Source: Dryocola clanedunensis_A (lineage in GTDB: Bacteria; Pseudomonadota; Gammaproteobacteria; Enterobacterales; Enterobacteriaceae). Taken from it: a stretch of 64,000 nucleotides of DNA. The translations under genes and the position numbers were made by a program. Positions 24,833 to 34,304 of the stretch are shown here, piece by piece. The number at the start of each line of letters is the position of its first letter. Positions within the stretch are counted from its first letter, which is position 1. A model generated the notes under the pieces. The model saw only the letters and a list, made by a program, of their open reading frames with translations, did not search any database and was not told the DNA's origin. The DNA lies in assembly GCA_038405435.1 (NCBI GenBank), contig JBBYHZ010000008.1. One strand, given 5' to 3'.

Positions 24833-26539
24833 ATGTCGATTGCGCTGGGCCTCGATTTTGGCAGCGATTCCGTACGCGCCTTAGCAGTAGATTGTGAAAA
24901 CGGCGCTGAGCTTGCCACGAGCGTAGAGTGGTATCCCCGCTGGCAGGAGGGCCGCTTCTGCGATGCCCCCAACAACCGCTTCCGCCACCATCCGCTGGAC
25001 TACATTGAATCCATGGAGCAGGCGATAAAATCCGTGCTGGCAGAGCTGAGCGCTGAGCAACGCGCCGCCATCTGCGGCATCGGCGTTGACAGCACTGGGT
25101 CTACGCCCGCGCCAATCGACGCCAGCGGCAACGTGCTGGCACTCAATCCTGAATTCGCCGACAACCCGAACGCCATGTTCGTGCTGTGGAAAGATCACAC
25201 CTCGGTGGAAGAAGCCGAAGCCATCACCCGCCTGTGCCATCAGCCGGGCAAGTCCGACTACTCGCGCTACATCGGCGGCATTTATTCCAGCGAGTGGTTC
25301 TGGGCGAAGATCCTCCACGTCACGCGTGAAGATCCAAAAGTCGCTAAAGCAGCCGTGTCCTGGATCGAACTTTGTGACTGGGTTCCCGCGCTGCTGTCCG
25401 GTACCACCCGCCCGCAGGATATCCGTCGCGGGCGCTGTAGCGCAGGCCACAAATCCCTGTGGCATGAAGGCTGGGGCGGACTGCCACCGGCAAGCTTCTT
25501 TGATGAGCTGGATCCCATCATCAATAAGAATCTCGCCTATCCGATGTTTACCGAAACGTGGACCGCCGATATCCCGGTGGGAAATCTTTCCGCAGAATGG
25601 GCCGAACGGCTGGGCCTGCCGCAAAGCGTGGTGATTTCCGGCGGCGCGTTTGACTGCCATATGGGCGCAGTGGGCGCAGGCGCCCAGCCGAATACGCTGG
25701 TGAAAGTTATCGGTACCTCCACCTGCGACATTCTCATTGCCGATAAGCCAACCGTTGGCGACCGCGCAGTCAAAGGCATCTGTGGCCAGGTCGACGGCAG
25801 CGTCATCCCCGATTTTATTGGCCTTGAGGCCGGACAGTCCGCCTTCGGCGATATCTACGCCTGGTTCGGCCGCGTGCTCGGCTGGCCGCTGGAGCAGCTG
25901 GCGCTGCAGCACCCGGAGCTGCGCGATCGGATCAACGCCAGCAAAAAACAGCTGCTGCCCGCGCTGACCGAAGCCTGGGCAAAAAATCCGTCCCTGGAAC
26001 ATCTGCCCGTCATCCTCGACTGGTTTAACGGCCGCCGTACGCCGAATGCCAACCAGCGCCTGAAGGGCGTTATCACAGACTTGAATCTGGCAACCGATGC
26101 GCCAGCGCTGTTCGGCGGGCTGATAGCCGCCACGGCCTTCGGCGCCCGCGCCATTATGGAATGCTTCACCGAACAGGGGATCCCGGTGAGCAACGTCATG
26201 GCGCTGGGCGGCATCGCCCGCAAGTCACCGGTGATCATGCAGGTGTGCTGCGACGTGCTGAACCGTCCGCTGCAAATCGTTGCTTCCGATCAGTGCTGTG
26301 CGCTGGGCGCGGCTATTTTCGCCGCCGTAGCCGCAGGCAAGCACGCGGATATCGCCCAGGCGCAGAAGGCGATGGCCAGCCCGGTCGAAAGCACGCTGCA
26401 ACCTATTCCGCTACGCGCTGAACGCTTTGAACAGCTCTACCGCCGCTACCAGCAGTGGGCCACCAGCGCCGAGCAACATTATCTTCCTTCAGCGCCTGCG
26501 GCAGCTTCTGCCGCAAAGCAGGCCGCGACGACTCTTTAA
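24833..26539 (+). CDS. araB: ribulokinase
   Basis: AraB phosphorylates L-ribulose to L-ribulose-5-phosphate. The ATG at 24833, preceded by GGAGTGAGAAAA, gives 568 residues beginning MSIALGLDFGSDSVRAL, equivalent to E. coli AraB (566). FGGY-kinase features are the N-terminal phosphate loop GLDFGSDSVRA and the C-terminal ATP-site segment MALGGIARKSPVIMQ. An open frame upstream to 24794 has no homologous residues. It is the first gene of araBAD, under AraC and CRP. Confidence 0.97.
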   Translation: MSIALGLDFGSDSVRALAVDCENGAELATSVEWYPRWQEGRFCDAPNNRFRHHPLDYIESMEQAIKSVLAELSAEQRAAICGIGVDSTGSTPAPIDASGNVLALNPEFADNPNAMFVLWKDHTSVEEAEAITRLCHQPGKSDYSRYIGGIYSSEWFWAKILHVTREDPKVAKAAVSWIELCDWVPALLSGTTRPQDIRRGRCSAGHKSLWHEGWGGLPPASFFDELDPIINKNLAYPMFTETWTADIPVGNLSAEWAERLGLPQSVVISGGAFDCHMGAVGAGAQPNTLVKVIGTSTCDILIADKPTVGDRAVKGICGQVDGSVIPDFIGLEAGQSAFGDIYAWFGRVLGWPLEQLALQHPELRDRINASKKQLLPALTEAWAKNPSLEHLPVILDWFNGRRTPNANQRLKGVITDLNLATDAPALFGGLIAATAFGARAIMECFTEQGIPVSNVMALGGIARKSPVIMQVCCDVLNRPLQIVASDQCCALGAAIFAAVAAGKHADIAQAQKAMASPVESTLQPIPLRAERFEQLYRRYQQWATSAEQHYLPSAPAAASAAKQAATTL

Positions 26540-26549
26540 GGACATAACG

Positions 26550-28052
26550 ATGAATATTTTTGAACAGTATGAAGTGTGGTTTGTGATTGGTAGCCAGCAT
26601 CTGTACGGCCCGGAAACGCTGCGTCAGGTGACGCAGAATGCCGAACACGTCGTCAACGCGCTGAATAAAGAAGCTAAGCTGCCGTGCAAGCTGGTGCTTA
26701 AGCCATTGGGTACTACGCCGGACGAAATCACGGCGATTTGCCGGGATGCGAGCTACGACGATAAGTGCGCGGGCATGGTCGTATGGCTGCACACCTTCTC
26801 ACCGGCCAAAATGTGGATTAACGGCCTGAGCATCCTGACCAAGCCGCTGCTGCAGTTCCACACCCAGTTCAATGCGCAAATCCCGTGGGGCAGCATTGAT
26901 ATGGACTTTATGAACCTGAACCAGACCGCGCACGGCGGCCGCGAGTTCGGCTTTATCGGCGCGCGTATGCGCCAGCAGCATACCGTGGTAACCGGTCACT
27001 GGCAGGATCCGCAGGCGCATAAACGTATTGGTGCCTGGATGCGTCAGGCCGTCTCTAAACAGGATACCCGCCAGCTGAAGGTCGTTCGCTTCGGTGACAA
27101 CATGCGCGAAGTGGCGGTCACCGACGGGGATAAAGTTGCTGCACAGATGAAGTTCGGCTTCGCCGTGAATACTTACGCGGTGGGCGATCTGGTCTCCGTC
27201 GTGAATGCCATCAGCGAAGGCGAGATTAACGCGCTGGTTGATGAATACGAAAGTAGCTATCGCCTGACCGCTGCCGCGCAGGTTAACGGTGAAAAGCGCC
27301 AGAACGTGCTGGACGCCGCGCGCATCGAGCTGGGCATGAAGAAATTCCTGGTAGACGGCGGTTTCCACGCCTTCACCACCACCTTTGAAGACCTGCACGG
27401 GCTTAAGCAATTGCCGGGCCTTGCGGTACAACGTCTGATGCAGCAGGGCTACGGCTTTGCGGGCGAAGGCGACTGGAAAACCGCCGCCCTGCTTCGCATC
27501 ATGAAGGTGATGTCAACCGGTCTGCAGGGCGGCACCTCCTTTATGGAGGACTACACCTACAACTTCGAAAACGGCAACGACATGGTGCTCGGCTCGCACA
27601 TGCTTGAGGTCTGCCCGTCCATTTCTACTCCGGAGAAACCGGTGCTGGACGTGCAGTACCTGGGCATCGGCGGGAAAGCCGATCCGGCCCGTCTGATCTT
27701 CAACACCAAAACCGGCCCGGCGGTGAACGCCAGCCTGATCGATCTTGGGGATCGCTTCCGGCTGCTGGTGAACTGCGTCGATGCGGTTGAAACCCCGCAC
27801 CAGCTGCCAAAACTGCCGGTGGCGAACGCGCTGTGGAAAGCCCAGCCGGATCTGCCGACCGCTTCCGAAGCGTGGATCCTGGCAGGCGGCGCACACCATA
27901 CCGTGTTCAGCCAGTCCCTGACGCTTGACGATATGCGCACCTTCGCAGAGCTGCACGGCATCGAAATCGCCGTTATCGATAACGAAACCCGCCTGCCAGC
28001 GTTCAAAGACTCTCTGCGCTGGAACGAGGTTTATTACAGCTTTAAAAGATAA
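26550..28052 (+). CDS. araA: L-arabinose isomerase
   Basis: AraA converts L-arabinose to L-ribulose. The ATG at 26550 lies ten bases after araB behind AAGGACATAACG and gives exactly 500 residues, the E. coli length, starting MNIFEQYEVWFVIGSQHLYG. Conserved metal and active-site segments such as FEDLHGLKQLPGLAVQ, GDWKTAALLRIMK and AWILAGGAHHT are present. It is the middle gene of araBAD. Confidence 0.98.
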   Translation: MNIFEQYEVWFVIGSQHLYGPETLRQVTQNAEHVVNALNKEAKLPCKLVLKPLGTTPDEITAICRDASYDDKCAGMVVWLHTFSPAKMWINGLSILTKPLLQFHTQFNAQIPWGSIDMDFMNLNQTAHGGREFGFIGARMRQQHTVVTGHWQDPQAHKRIGAWMRQAVSKQDTRQLKVVRFGDNMREVAVTDGDKVAAQMKFGFAVNTYAVGDLVSVVNAISEGEINALVDEYESSYRLTAAAQVNGEKRQNVLDAARIELGMKKFLVDGGFHAFTTTFEDLHGLKQLPGLAVQRLMQQGYGFAGEGDWKTAALLRIMKVMSTGLQGGTSFMEDYTYNFENGNDMVLGSHMLEVCPSISTPEKPVLDVQYLGIGGKADPARLIFNTKTGPAVNASLIDLGDRFRLLVNCVDAVETPHQLPKLPVANALWKAQPDLPTASEAWILAGGAHHTVFSQSLTLDDMRTFAELHGIEIAVIDNETRLPAFKDSLRWNEVYYSFKR

Positions 28053-28069
28053 CTCTTACCTGACGTATT

Positions 28070-28105
28070 TGTAGGGCGGATAAGCAGTGCGCCATCCGCC
28101 CTACA
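28070..28105. repeat. REP-type palindrome between araA and araD
   Basis: TGTAGGGCGGA, a 14-base loop region and TCCGCCCTACA form an 11-bp perfect inverted repeat with an internal GC pairing. The sequence resembles enterobacterial REP units (GGATAAG...CATCC). It lies inside the operon, 17 bases after the araA stop, where REPs commonly protect upstream mRNA from 3-prime degradation. A second copy of the type is at 42803-42834. Confidence 0.82.
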
Positions 28106-28122
28106 ACGTCCAAGGACCTGCT

Positions 28123-28818
28123 ATGTTAGAAGAATTAAAGCGCCAGGTGCTGGAGGCCAATCTGGCCCTGCCGCGACACAACCTCGTGACCCTGACCTGG
28201 GGCAACGTCAGCGCCGTCGATCGCGAGCGCGGCGTGCTGGTTATCAAACCTTCGGGCGTTGATTACGGCGTGATGACTGCGGAAGATATGGTAGTAGTGA
28301 GCCTGGAAACCGGTGAAGTGGTGGAAGGGACAAAAAAACCTTCTTCCGATACGCCAACCCATCGTCTGCTTTACCTGCAGTTCCCGCATATTGGCGGCAT
28401 TGTTCACACCCACTCGCGCCACGCCACAATCTGGGCGCAGGCCGGGCAGTCCATCCCCGCCACCGGCACCACGCACGCGGACTACTTCTACGGCACCATT
28501 CCCTGCACCCGCAAAATGACCGATGAAGAGATCAACGGTGATTACGAGTGGCAGACCGGCGAAGTGATTGTTAAAACCTTCGCCGAGCGCGGCATTGATG
28601 CGCTTCAGATGCCGGGCGTGCTGGTGCATTCCCACGGCCCGTTTGCCTGGGGCAAAGATCCCGTTGATGCGGTGCATAATGCGATCGTGCTTGAAGAGGT
28701 CGCCTATATGGGGATCTTCTGCCGCCAGCTCACGCCGGATCTGCCCGATATGCAGCAGACGCTGCTGGACAAACACTACCTGCGCAAACACGGCGCGAAG
28801 GCCTATTACGGTCAGTAA
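28123..28818 (+). CDS. araD: L-ribulose-5-phosphate 4-epimerase
   Basis: AraD epimerises L-ribulose-5-phosphate to D-xylulose-5-phosphate, linking arabinose to the pentose phosphate pathway. The ATG at 28123 gives 231 residues as in E. coli. It is a class II aldolase-fold zinc enzyme with metal ligands in HTH (95-97) and in VHSHGPFAWG. An earlier in-frame start (28087) reads through the REP palindrome and was rejected. It is the last gene of araBAD. Confidence 0.97.
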   Translation: MLEELKRQVLEANLALPRHNLVTLTWGNVSAVDRERGVLVIKPSGVDYGVMTAEDMVVVSLETGEVVEGTKKPSSDTPTHRLLYLQFPHIGGIVHTHSRHATIWAQAGQSIPATGTTHADYFYGTIPCTRKMTDEEINGDYEWQTGEVIVKTFAERGIDALQMPGVLVHSHGPFAWGKDPVDAVHNAIVLEEVAYMGIFCRQLTPDLPDMQQTLLDKHYLRKHGAKAYYGQ

Positions 28819-28875
28819 CACTGTACATAAAAGCAGTAATCTTCGGCGAAGTGGTCTATAATCAGGCCACTTTTT
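28819..28875 (+). promoter_or_regulatory. LexA box, polB promoter and araD terminator stem
   Basis: CACTGTACATAAAAGCAGTA (28819-28838) fits the LexA consensus CTGT-N8-ACAG with one mismatch; E. coli polB is a known SOS gene. A perfect -10 TATAAT is at 28857-28862. The same stretch contains AAGTGGTC (28849-28856) and GGCCACTT (28865-28872) followed by Ts, a terminator-like hairpin with one mismatch whose loop is the -10 element. So the araD end and the polB start appear to overlap. Confidence 0.75.
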
Positions 28876-28893
28876 CCGTTATGAGAATGCAGC

Positions 28894-31254
28894 GTGCCGC
28901 AAGTTCGTCAGGGTTTTTTACTAACGCGTCACTGGCGGGACACCCCGCGTGGTACAGAGGTGGAATTCTGGCTGGCAACGGATTATGGCCCGGTTAAGGT
29001 CTGCCTGCCGCACCAGGAATCCGTCGCTTTTATCCCGCAACCGCAGCAAAGCGAAGCGGCACGAATTCTTGCAGCCGAAAACAACTATCGGCTTACCCCT
29101 CTTTCTCTCAAAGACTTCCATCAGCAGCTCGTCTGCGGCCTATACTGCCGCCAGCACCGCCAGCTTATGCGCCTGGAAAAGATCCTGCGCGACGGCGGCG
29201 TAAAGGTTTATGAAGGCGATATTCGTCCCCCGGAGCGCTTCCTGATGGAACGCTTTATTACCGCGCCCGTCTGGTTTAGCGGCGTGGAGCGCAACGGCGA
29301 ATTTACCGAAGCAAAGCTCAAGCCCGCGCCTGATTATCGTCCGCCGCTGAAATGGGTCTCTCTGGACATCGAAACTAACCGCCACGGCGAGCTGTACTGC
29401 ATCGGGCTGGAGGGCTGCGGGCAGCGTATTGTTTACATGCTCGGCCCGGAAAACGGCGACGCCAGCGGGCTGGACTTCACGCTCGAATACGTTCCCAGCC
29501 GCCCCCAGCTAATCGAAAAGCTCAACGCCTGGTTTGAGGAGCACGACCCGGACGTGCTGATCGGCTGGAACGTGGTGCAGTTCGACCTGCGCATGCTGCA
29601 AAAGCTGGCGGAACGCTACCAGATTCCGCTGCGGCTTGGGCGCGGGAAGGCGGTGCTGGAGTGGCGCGAGCACGGCTTTAAGCAGGGCGTGTTTTTCGCC
29701 CAGGCTGCCGGAAGAGTGATCGTAGATGGGATCGAAGCGCTGAAGTCCGCCTTCTGGAACTTCTCGTCATTCTCGCTGGAGGCCGTTTCCCAGGAGCTGC
29801 TTGGCGAGGGAAAATCGATCGACAACCCGTGGGATCGCATGGATGAGATCAACCGCCGCTTCGCCGAAGACAAGCCTGCGCTGGCTAAATACAACCTGAA
29901 GGACTGCGAGCTGGTCACGCGGATCTTTCACAAAACGGAGCTGATGCCGTTCCTGCTGGAGCGCGCCACCGTCAACGGCCTGCCGCTGGACAAGCACGGC
30001 GGCTCCGTTGCTGCCTTCGGCCACCTTTATATTCCGCGCATGCACCGTGCGGGCTACGTGGCGCCTAATCTGGGCGAAGTTCCGCCTCAGGCAAGCCCCG
30101 GCGGCTACGTGATGGATTCGCGTCCCGGCCTGTACGATTCCGTGCTGGTGCTGGATTATAAAAGCCTGTATCCGTCGATTATCCGCACTTTTCTCATCGA
30201 TCCGGTCGGGCTGGTTGAGGGCATGGCCCACCCCGAGCCGGAAAGCTCTGTCGAAGGATTCCTGGGGGCGCACTTCTCGCGCACGAAGCACTGCCTGCCG
30301 GAAATCGTCGGCCAGATCTGGCACGGGCGCGACGAGGCGAAACGCCACGGCAACAAACCGCTTTCCCAGGCGCTGAAGATCATTATGAACGCCTTTTATG
30401 GCGTGCTGGGCACCAGCGCCTGCCGCTTCTTCGATCCCCGGCTTGCCTCGTCGATCACCATGCGCGGGCATCAGATCATGCTGCAAACCCGGCAGCTCAT
30501 CGAAGAGCAGGGTTTTGATGTGATCTACGGCGATACGGACTCCACCTTTGTGTGGCTTAAAAAGCCTCATTCTGAGGAAGACGCCGCACGCATCGGTAAG
30601 CGGCTGGTGGAGCACGTGAATAGCTGGTGGACGCAGCATCTGCAGGAGACGCAGCAGCTCAGCAGCGCGCTGGAAATCGAGTTTGAAACGCACTTCTGCC
30701 GCTTCCTGATGCCGACCATACGCGGCACCGTTGAGGGCAGTAAAAAGCGCTACGCGGGGATGATCCAGGAGGGCGATAAGCAGCGCATGGTGTTCAAAGG
30801 GCTGGAGACGGTGCGCACGGACTGGACGCCGCTGGCCCAGCAGTTTCAGCAGACGCTCTATCTGCGCATCTTCCGCAACGAGCCGTACCAGGACTATATC
30901 CGCGAAACCATTGCCAGCCTGATGGCGGGTGAGCTGGATAGCCAGCTGGTCTATCGCAAAAGGCTGCGTCGCCCGCTGAGCGAATACCAGAAAAACGTGC
31001 CGCCCCACGTGCGGGCCGCGCGCCTTGCGGACGAGCATAATCAGCGCCTGGGTCGCCCGTCCCAGTACCAGAACCGCGGCACCATAAAGTACGTCATGAC
31101 GCTGAGCGGACCGGAACCTGTGGATTATCAGCAGTCGCCGCTGGACTACGATCACTACCTCACCCGCCAGCTGCAGCCCGTGGCGGAGGGAATTTTACCT
31201 TTCCTTGAGGATGACTTTGCTACACTGATGACAGGGCAATTAGGGCTATTTTGA
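28894..31254 (+). CDS. polB: DNA polymerase II
   Basis: DNA polymerase II is the SOS-induced family B polymerase for translesion synthesis and replication restart. The 786 residues (E. coli 783) start at a GTG at 28894. The exonuclease site DIETNRHGELYC, polymerase motif A DYKSLYPSIIRTF, motif B NAFYGVLG and motif C YGDTDS are all intact, so the enzyme should be active in synthesis and proofreading. A LexA box lies upstream. The first ten residues differ from E. coli, so the exact start is the least certain part. Confidence 0.97.
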   Translation: MPQVRQGFLLTRHWRDTPRGTEVEFWLATDYGPVKVCLPHQESVAFIPQPQQSEAARILAAENNYRLTPLSLKDFHQQLVCGLYCRQHRQLMRLEKILRDGGVKVYEGDIRPPERFLMERFITAPVWFSGVERNGEFTEAKLKPAPDYRPPLKWVSLDIETNRHGELYCIGLEGCGQRIVYMLGPENGDASGLDFTLEYVPSRPQLIEKLNAWFEEHDPDVLIGWNVVQFDLRMLQKLAERYQIPLRLGRGKAVLEWREHGFKQGVFFAQAAGRVIVDGIEALKSAFWNFSSFSLEAVSQELLGEGKSIDNPWDRMDEINRRFAEDKPALAKYNLKDCELVTRIFHKTELMPFLLERATVNGLPLDKHGGSVAAFGHLYIPRMHRAGYVAPNLGEVPPQASPGGYVMDSRPGLYDSVLVLDYKSLYPSIIRTFLIDPVGLVEGMAHPEPESSVEGFLGAHFSRTKHCLPEIVGQIWHGRDEAKRHGNKPLSQALKIIMNAFYGVLGTSACRFFDPRLASSITMRGHQIMLQTRQLIEEQGFDVIYGDTDSTFVWLKKPHSEEDAARIGKRLVEHVNSWWTQHLQETQQLSSALEIEFETHFCRFLMPTIRGTVEGSKKRYAGMIQEGDKQRMVFKGLETVRTDWTPLAQQFQQTLYLRIFRNEPYQDYIRETIASLMAGELDSQLVYRKRLRRPLSEYQKNVPPHVRAARLADEHNQRLGRPSQYQNRGTIKYVMTLSGPEPVDYQQSPLDYDHYLTRQLQPVAEGILPFLEDDFATLMTGQLGLF

Positions 31255-31397
31255 CGGTGACGAACGCGCCTGCTTCCAGTACCATAGCGCCCTCCTGAAA
31301 CATCCTAAAACCCATTTTGTACTACCGCCCTCTTTTGCGCGCGGTCGTAATGCTATTGCCTGCAAATCTTAGTCACTGATAATAGAGCCGAAATCTT

Positions 31398-34304
31398 ATG
31401 CCTTTTACACTTGGTCAACGTTGGATCAGCGATACCGAAAGCGAACTGGGACTGGGAACCGTGGTCGCCATCGACCCCCGCATGGTTACCCTGCTTTTCC
31501 CCGCCACCGGTGAAAATCGTCTGTACGCCAGAAATGACTCGCCTATCACCCGCGTGATGTTTAACCCGGGCGATACCGTCACCAGCCATGAAGGCTGGCA
31601 ACTCAAAGTTGATGAAGTTAAGGAAGAAAACGGCCTGCTCGCCTATGTTGGCACCCGTCTGGACACCGAAGAAGCCGGTACCCTGCTGCGCGAAGTGTTC
31701 CTCGACAGCAAGCTGGTCTTCAGCAAGCCGCAGGACCGCCTGTTCGCCGGTCAGATCGACCGCATGGACCGTTTTGCCCTGCGCTACCGCTCCCGCGTCT
31801 ATCAGAGCGAGCAGTATCGCCAGCCGTGGAGCGGCCTGCGCGGCATGCGTACCAGCCTGATCCCGCACCAGCTGAATATCGCCCACGATGTGGGACGCCG
31901 CCACGCGCCGCGCGTTCTGCTGGCCGATGAAGTCGGCCTGGGCAAAACTATCGAAGCCGGGATGATCCTGCACCAGCAGCTGCTGGCCGGCAGCGCCGAG
32001 CGCGTGCTGATCGTGGTACCGGAAACCCTGCAGCACCAGTGGCTTGTGGAGATGCTGCGCCGCTTTAACCTGCGCTTCGCGCTGTTCGACGACGAGCGCT
32101 ACGCCGAAGCCCAGCACGACAGCGATAACCCGTTCGAAACCGAACAGCTGGTTATCTGCTCCCTTGATTTTGTCCGCCGCAGCAAACAGCGCCTTGAGCA
32201 CCTGTGCGACGCCGAGTGGGACCTGATGGTGGTCGATGAAGCCCACCACCTGGTGTGGAGCGAAGACGCCCCGAGCCGTGAATACCAGGCCATCGAACAG
32301 CTTGCTGAACGTGTACCTGGCGTACTGCTGCTGACCGCCACCCCGGAACAGCTCGGCATGGAGAGCCACTTCGCGCGTCTGCGCCTGCTGGACCCAAGCC
32401 GCTTCCACGATTTCGAGCAGTTTGTCGAAGAGCAGCAGAACTACCGTCCGGTGGCCGATGCCGTAGCACTTCTGCTGGCGGGGAACCCGCTGACCAACGA
32501 CCAGCTTAATGCCCTGGGCGAGCTGATCGGCGAACAGGACATCGAGCCGCTGCTGCAAACCGCCAACAGCGATCGCGACGGCAGCCAGGCCGCGCGCCAG
32601 GAGCTGATTTCCATGCTGATGGACCGCCACGGCACCAGCCGCGTGCTGTTCCGCAACACCCGTAACGGCGTGAAAGGCTTCCCGAAACGCGAGCTGCACA
32701 CTATTCGCCTGCCGCTGCCAACGCAGTATCAGACCGCGATTAAAGTCTCCGGCATTATGGCGGCTCGTAAGTCTGTAGAAGATCGCGCCCGCGATATGCT
32801 CTACCCGGAGCAGATTTATCAGGAGTTTGAAGGCGACACCGGTACCTGGTGGAACTTCGACCCGCGCGTTGAGTGGCTGATGGGCTACCTGACCAGCCAC
32901 CGCTCCAAAAAGGTGCTGGTGATTTGTGCCAAAGCAGCCACGGCACTTCAACTGGAGCAGGTCCTGCGCGAGCGTGAAGGCATCCGTGCCGCCGTGTTCC
33001 ACGAAGGCATGTCGATTATCGAGCGTGACCGCGCCGCCGCCTGGTTTGCCGAAGAGGACACCGGCGCGCAGGTGCTGCTGTGCTCTGAAATCGGCTCCGA
33101 AGGCCGCAACTTCCAGTTCGCCAGCAACCTGGTGATGTTCGACCTGCCGTTCAACCCGGACCTGCTTGAGCAGCGTATCGGCCGTCTGGACCGTATCGGC
33201 CAGGCGCACGATATTCAGATCCACGTGCCTTACCTCGAAAAAACGGCTCAGTCCGTGCTGGTGAAGTGGTTCCACGAAGGGCTGGATGCGTTCGAACACA
33301 CCTGCCCTACCGGCCGCGCAATCTACGACAACGTTTATACCCAGCTGATTGAGTACCTGGCTTCACCTGAAAATACCGACGGCTTCGACACGCTAATCAA
33401 ACAGTGTCGCGAGCAGCACGACGCGCTGAAGCTGCAGCTGGAACAGGGCCGCGACCGCCTGCTGGAGATCCACTCCAACGGCGGCGAGAAGTCCCAGGCG
33501 CTGGCGCAGGCGATTTCCGAGCAGGATAACGACACCAACCTGGTGAGCTTCGCCCTGAACCTGTTCGATATCGTGGGTATTAACCAGGACGATCGCGGCG
33601 ACAATATGGTCGTGCTGACCCCGGGCGATCACATGCTGGTGCCTGACTTCCCCGGCCTGCCGGAAGATGGCTGCACGATTACCTTCGAGCGTGATGTCGC
33701 CCTGTCCCGCGAAGACGCGCAGTTTGTTACCTGGGAACACCCAATCATCCGCAACGGTCTGGATTTGATTCTGTCCGGCGATACCGGCAGCTGCGCGCTG
33801 TCCCTGCTGAAGAACAAAGCCCTGCCGGTAGGCACGCTGCTGGTAGAGCTGGTGTACGTCGTTGAGGCAAAAGCGCCGAAGCAGCTCCAGCTCAACCGCT
33901 TCCTGCCGCCAACGCCGGTACGCATGCTGGTGGACAAAAACGGCACCAACCTCGCAGCGCAGGTGGAGTTCGAAAGCTTCAACCGCCAGCTGAGCGCGGT
34001 TAACCGTCACACCGGCAGCAAGCTGGTTAACGCCGTGCAGCCTGACGTTCACGCCATTTTGCAGCTTGCCGAAGAGAAAGTGGAAGCGGCAGCGCAGGTG
34101 CTGATTAAAGCAGCACGTGAAGAGGCCGACGAGAAGCTCAGCGCCGAACTGTCCCGTCTGGAAGCGCTGAAGGCCGTCAACCCGAACATTCGTGATGACG
34201 AACTCGAAGCCATCGAAAGCAACCGCCTGCAGGTGCTGGAAAGCCTCGCGCAGGCCAACTGGCGACTGGACGCGCTGCGTCTCATCGTGGTGACGCACCA
34301 GTAA
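31398..34304 (+). CDS. rapA: RNA polymerase recycling ATPase RapA
   Basis: RapA (HepA) is a Swi2/Snf2 ATPase bound to RNA polymerase that helps recycle it after termination. The 968-residue length equals the E. coli protein. Two N-terminal Tudor-like domains are followed by the ATPase: Walker A GLGKT at 180-184, the VVDEAHHLVW box, and helicase motif VI QRIGRLDRIGQ. The stop TAA shares a base with the rluA ATG, so rluA is translationally coupled. Confidence 0.98.
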   Translation: MPFTLGQRWISDTESELGLGTVVAIDPRMVTLLFPATGENRLYARNDSPITRVMFNPGDTVTSHEGWQLKVDEVKEENGLLAYVGTRLDTEEAGTLLREVFLDSKLVFSKPQDRLFAGQIDRMDRFALRYRSRVYQSEQYRQPWSGLRGMRTSLIPHQLNIAHDVGRRHAPRVLLADEVGLGKTIEAGMILHQQLLAGSAERVLIVVPETLQHQWLVEMLRRFNLRFALFDDERYAEAQHDSDNPFETEQLVICSLDFVRRSKQRLEHLCDAEWDLMVVDEAHHLVWSEDAPSREYQAIEQLAERVPGVLLLTATPEQLGMESHFARLRLLDPSRFHDFEQFVEEQQNYRPVADAVALLLAGNPLTNDQLNALGELIGEQDIEPLLQTANSDRDGSQAARQELISMLMDRHGTSRVLFRNTRNGVKGFPKRELHTIRLPLPTQYQTAIKVSGIMAARKSVEDRARDMLYPEQIYQEFEGDTGTWWNFDPRVEWLMGYLTSHRSKKVLVICAKAATALQLEQVLREREGIRAAVFHEGMSIIERDRAAAWFAEEDTGAQVLLCSEIGSEGRNFQFASNLVMFDLPFNPDLLEQRIGRLDRIGQAHDIQIHVPYLEKTAQSVLVKWFHEGLDAFEHTCPTGRAIYDNVYTQLIEYLASPENTDGFDTLIKQCREQHDALKLQLEQGRDRLLEIHSNGGEKSQALAQAISEQDNDTNLVSFALNLFDIVGINQDDRGDNMVVLTPGDHMLVPDFPGLPEDGCTITFERDVALSREDAQFVTWEHPIIRNGLDLILSGDTGSCALSLLKNKALPVGTLLVELVYVVEAKAPKQLQLNRFLPPTPVRMLVDKNGTNLAAQVEFESFNRQLSAVNRHTGSKLVNAVQPDVHAILQLAEEKVEAAAQVLIKAAREEADEKLSAELSRLEALKAVNPNIRDDELEAIESNRLQVLESLAQANWRLDALRLIVVTHQ

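Noticed and set aside
29767..31155. A 462-codon open frame opposite polB
   Set aside because: It is a shadow of polB; the composition is dominated by His, Gln and Arg as expected from reversed codons.
31353..33299. A 648-codon open frame on the minus strand opposite rapA
   Set aside because: It mirrors the codon bias of rapA, has no recognisable domain or ribosome site, and rapA is certain.
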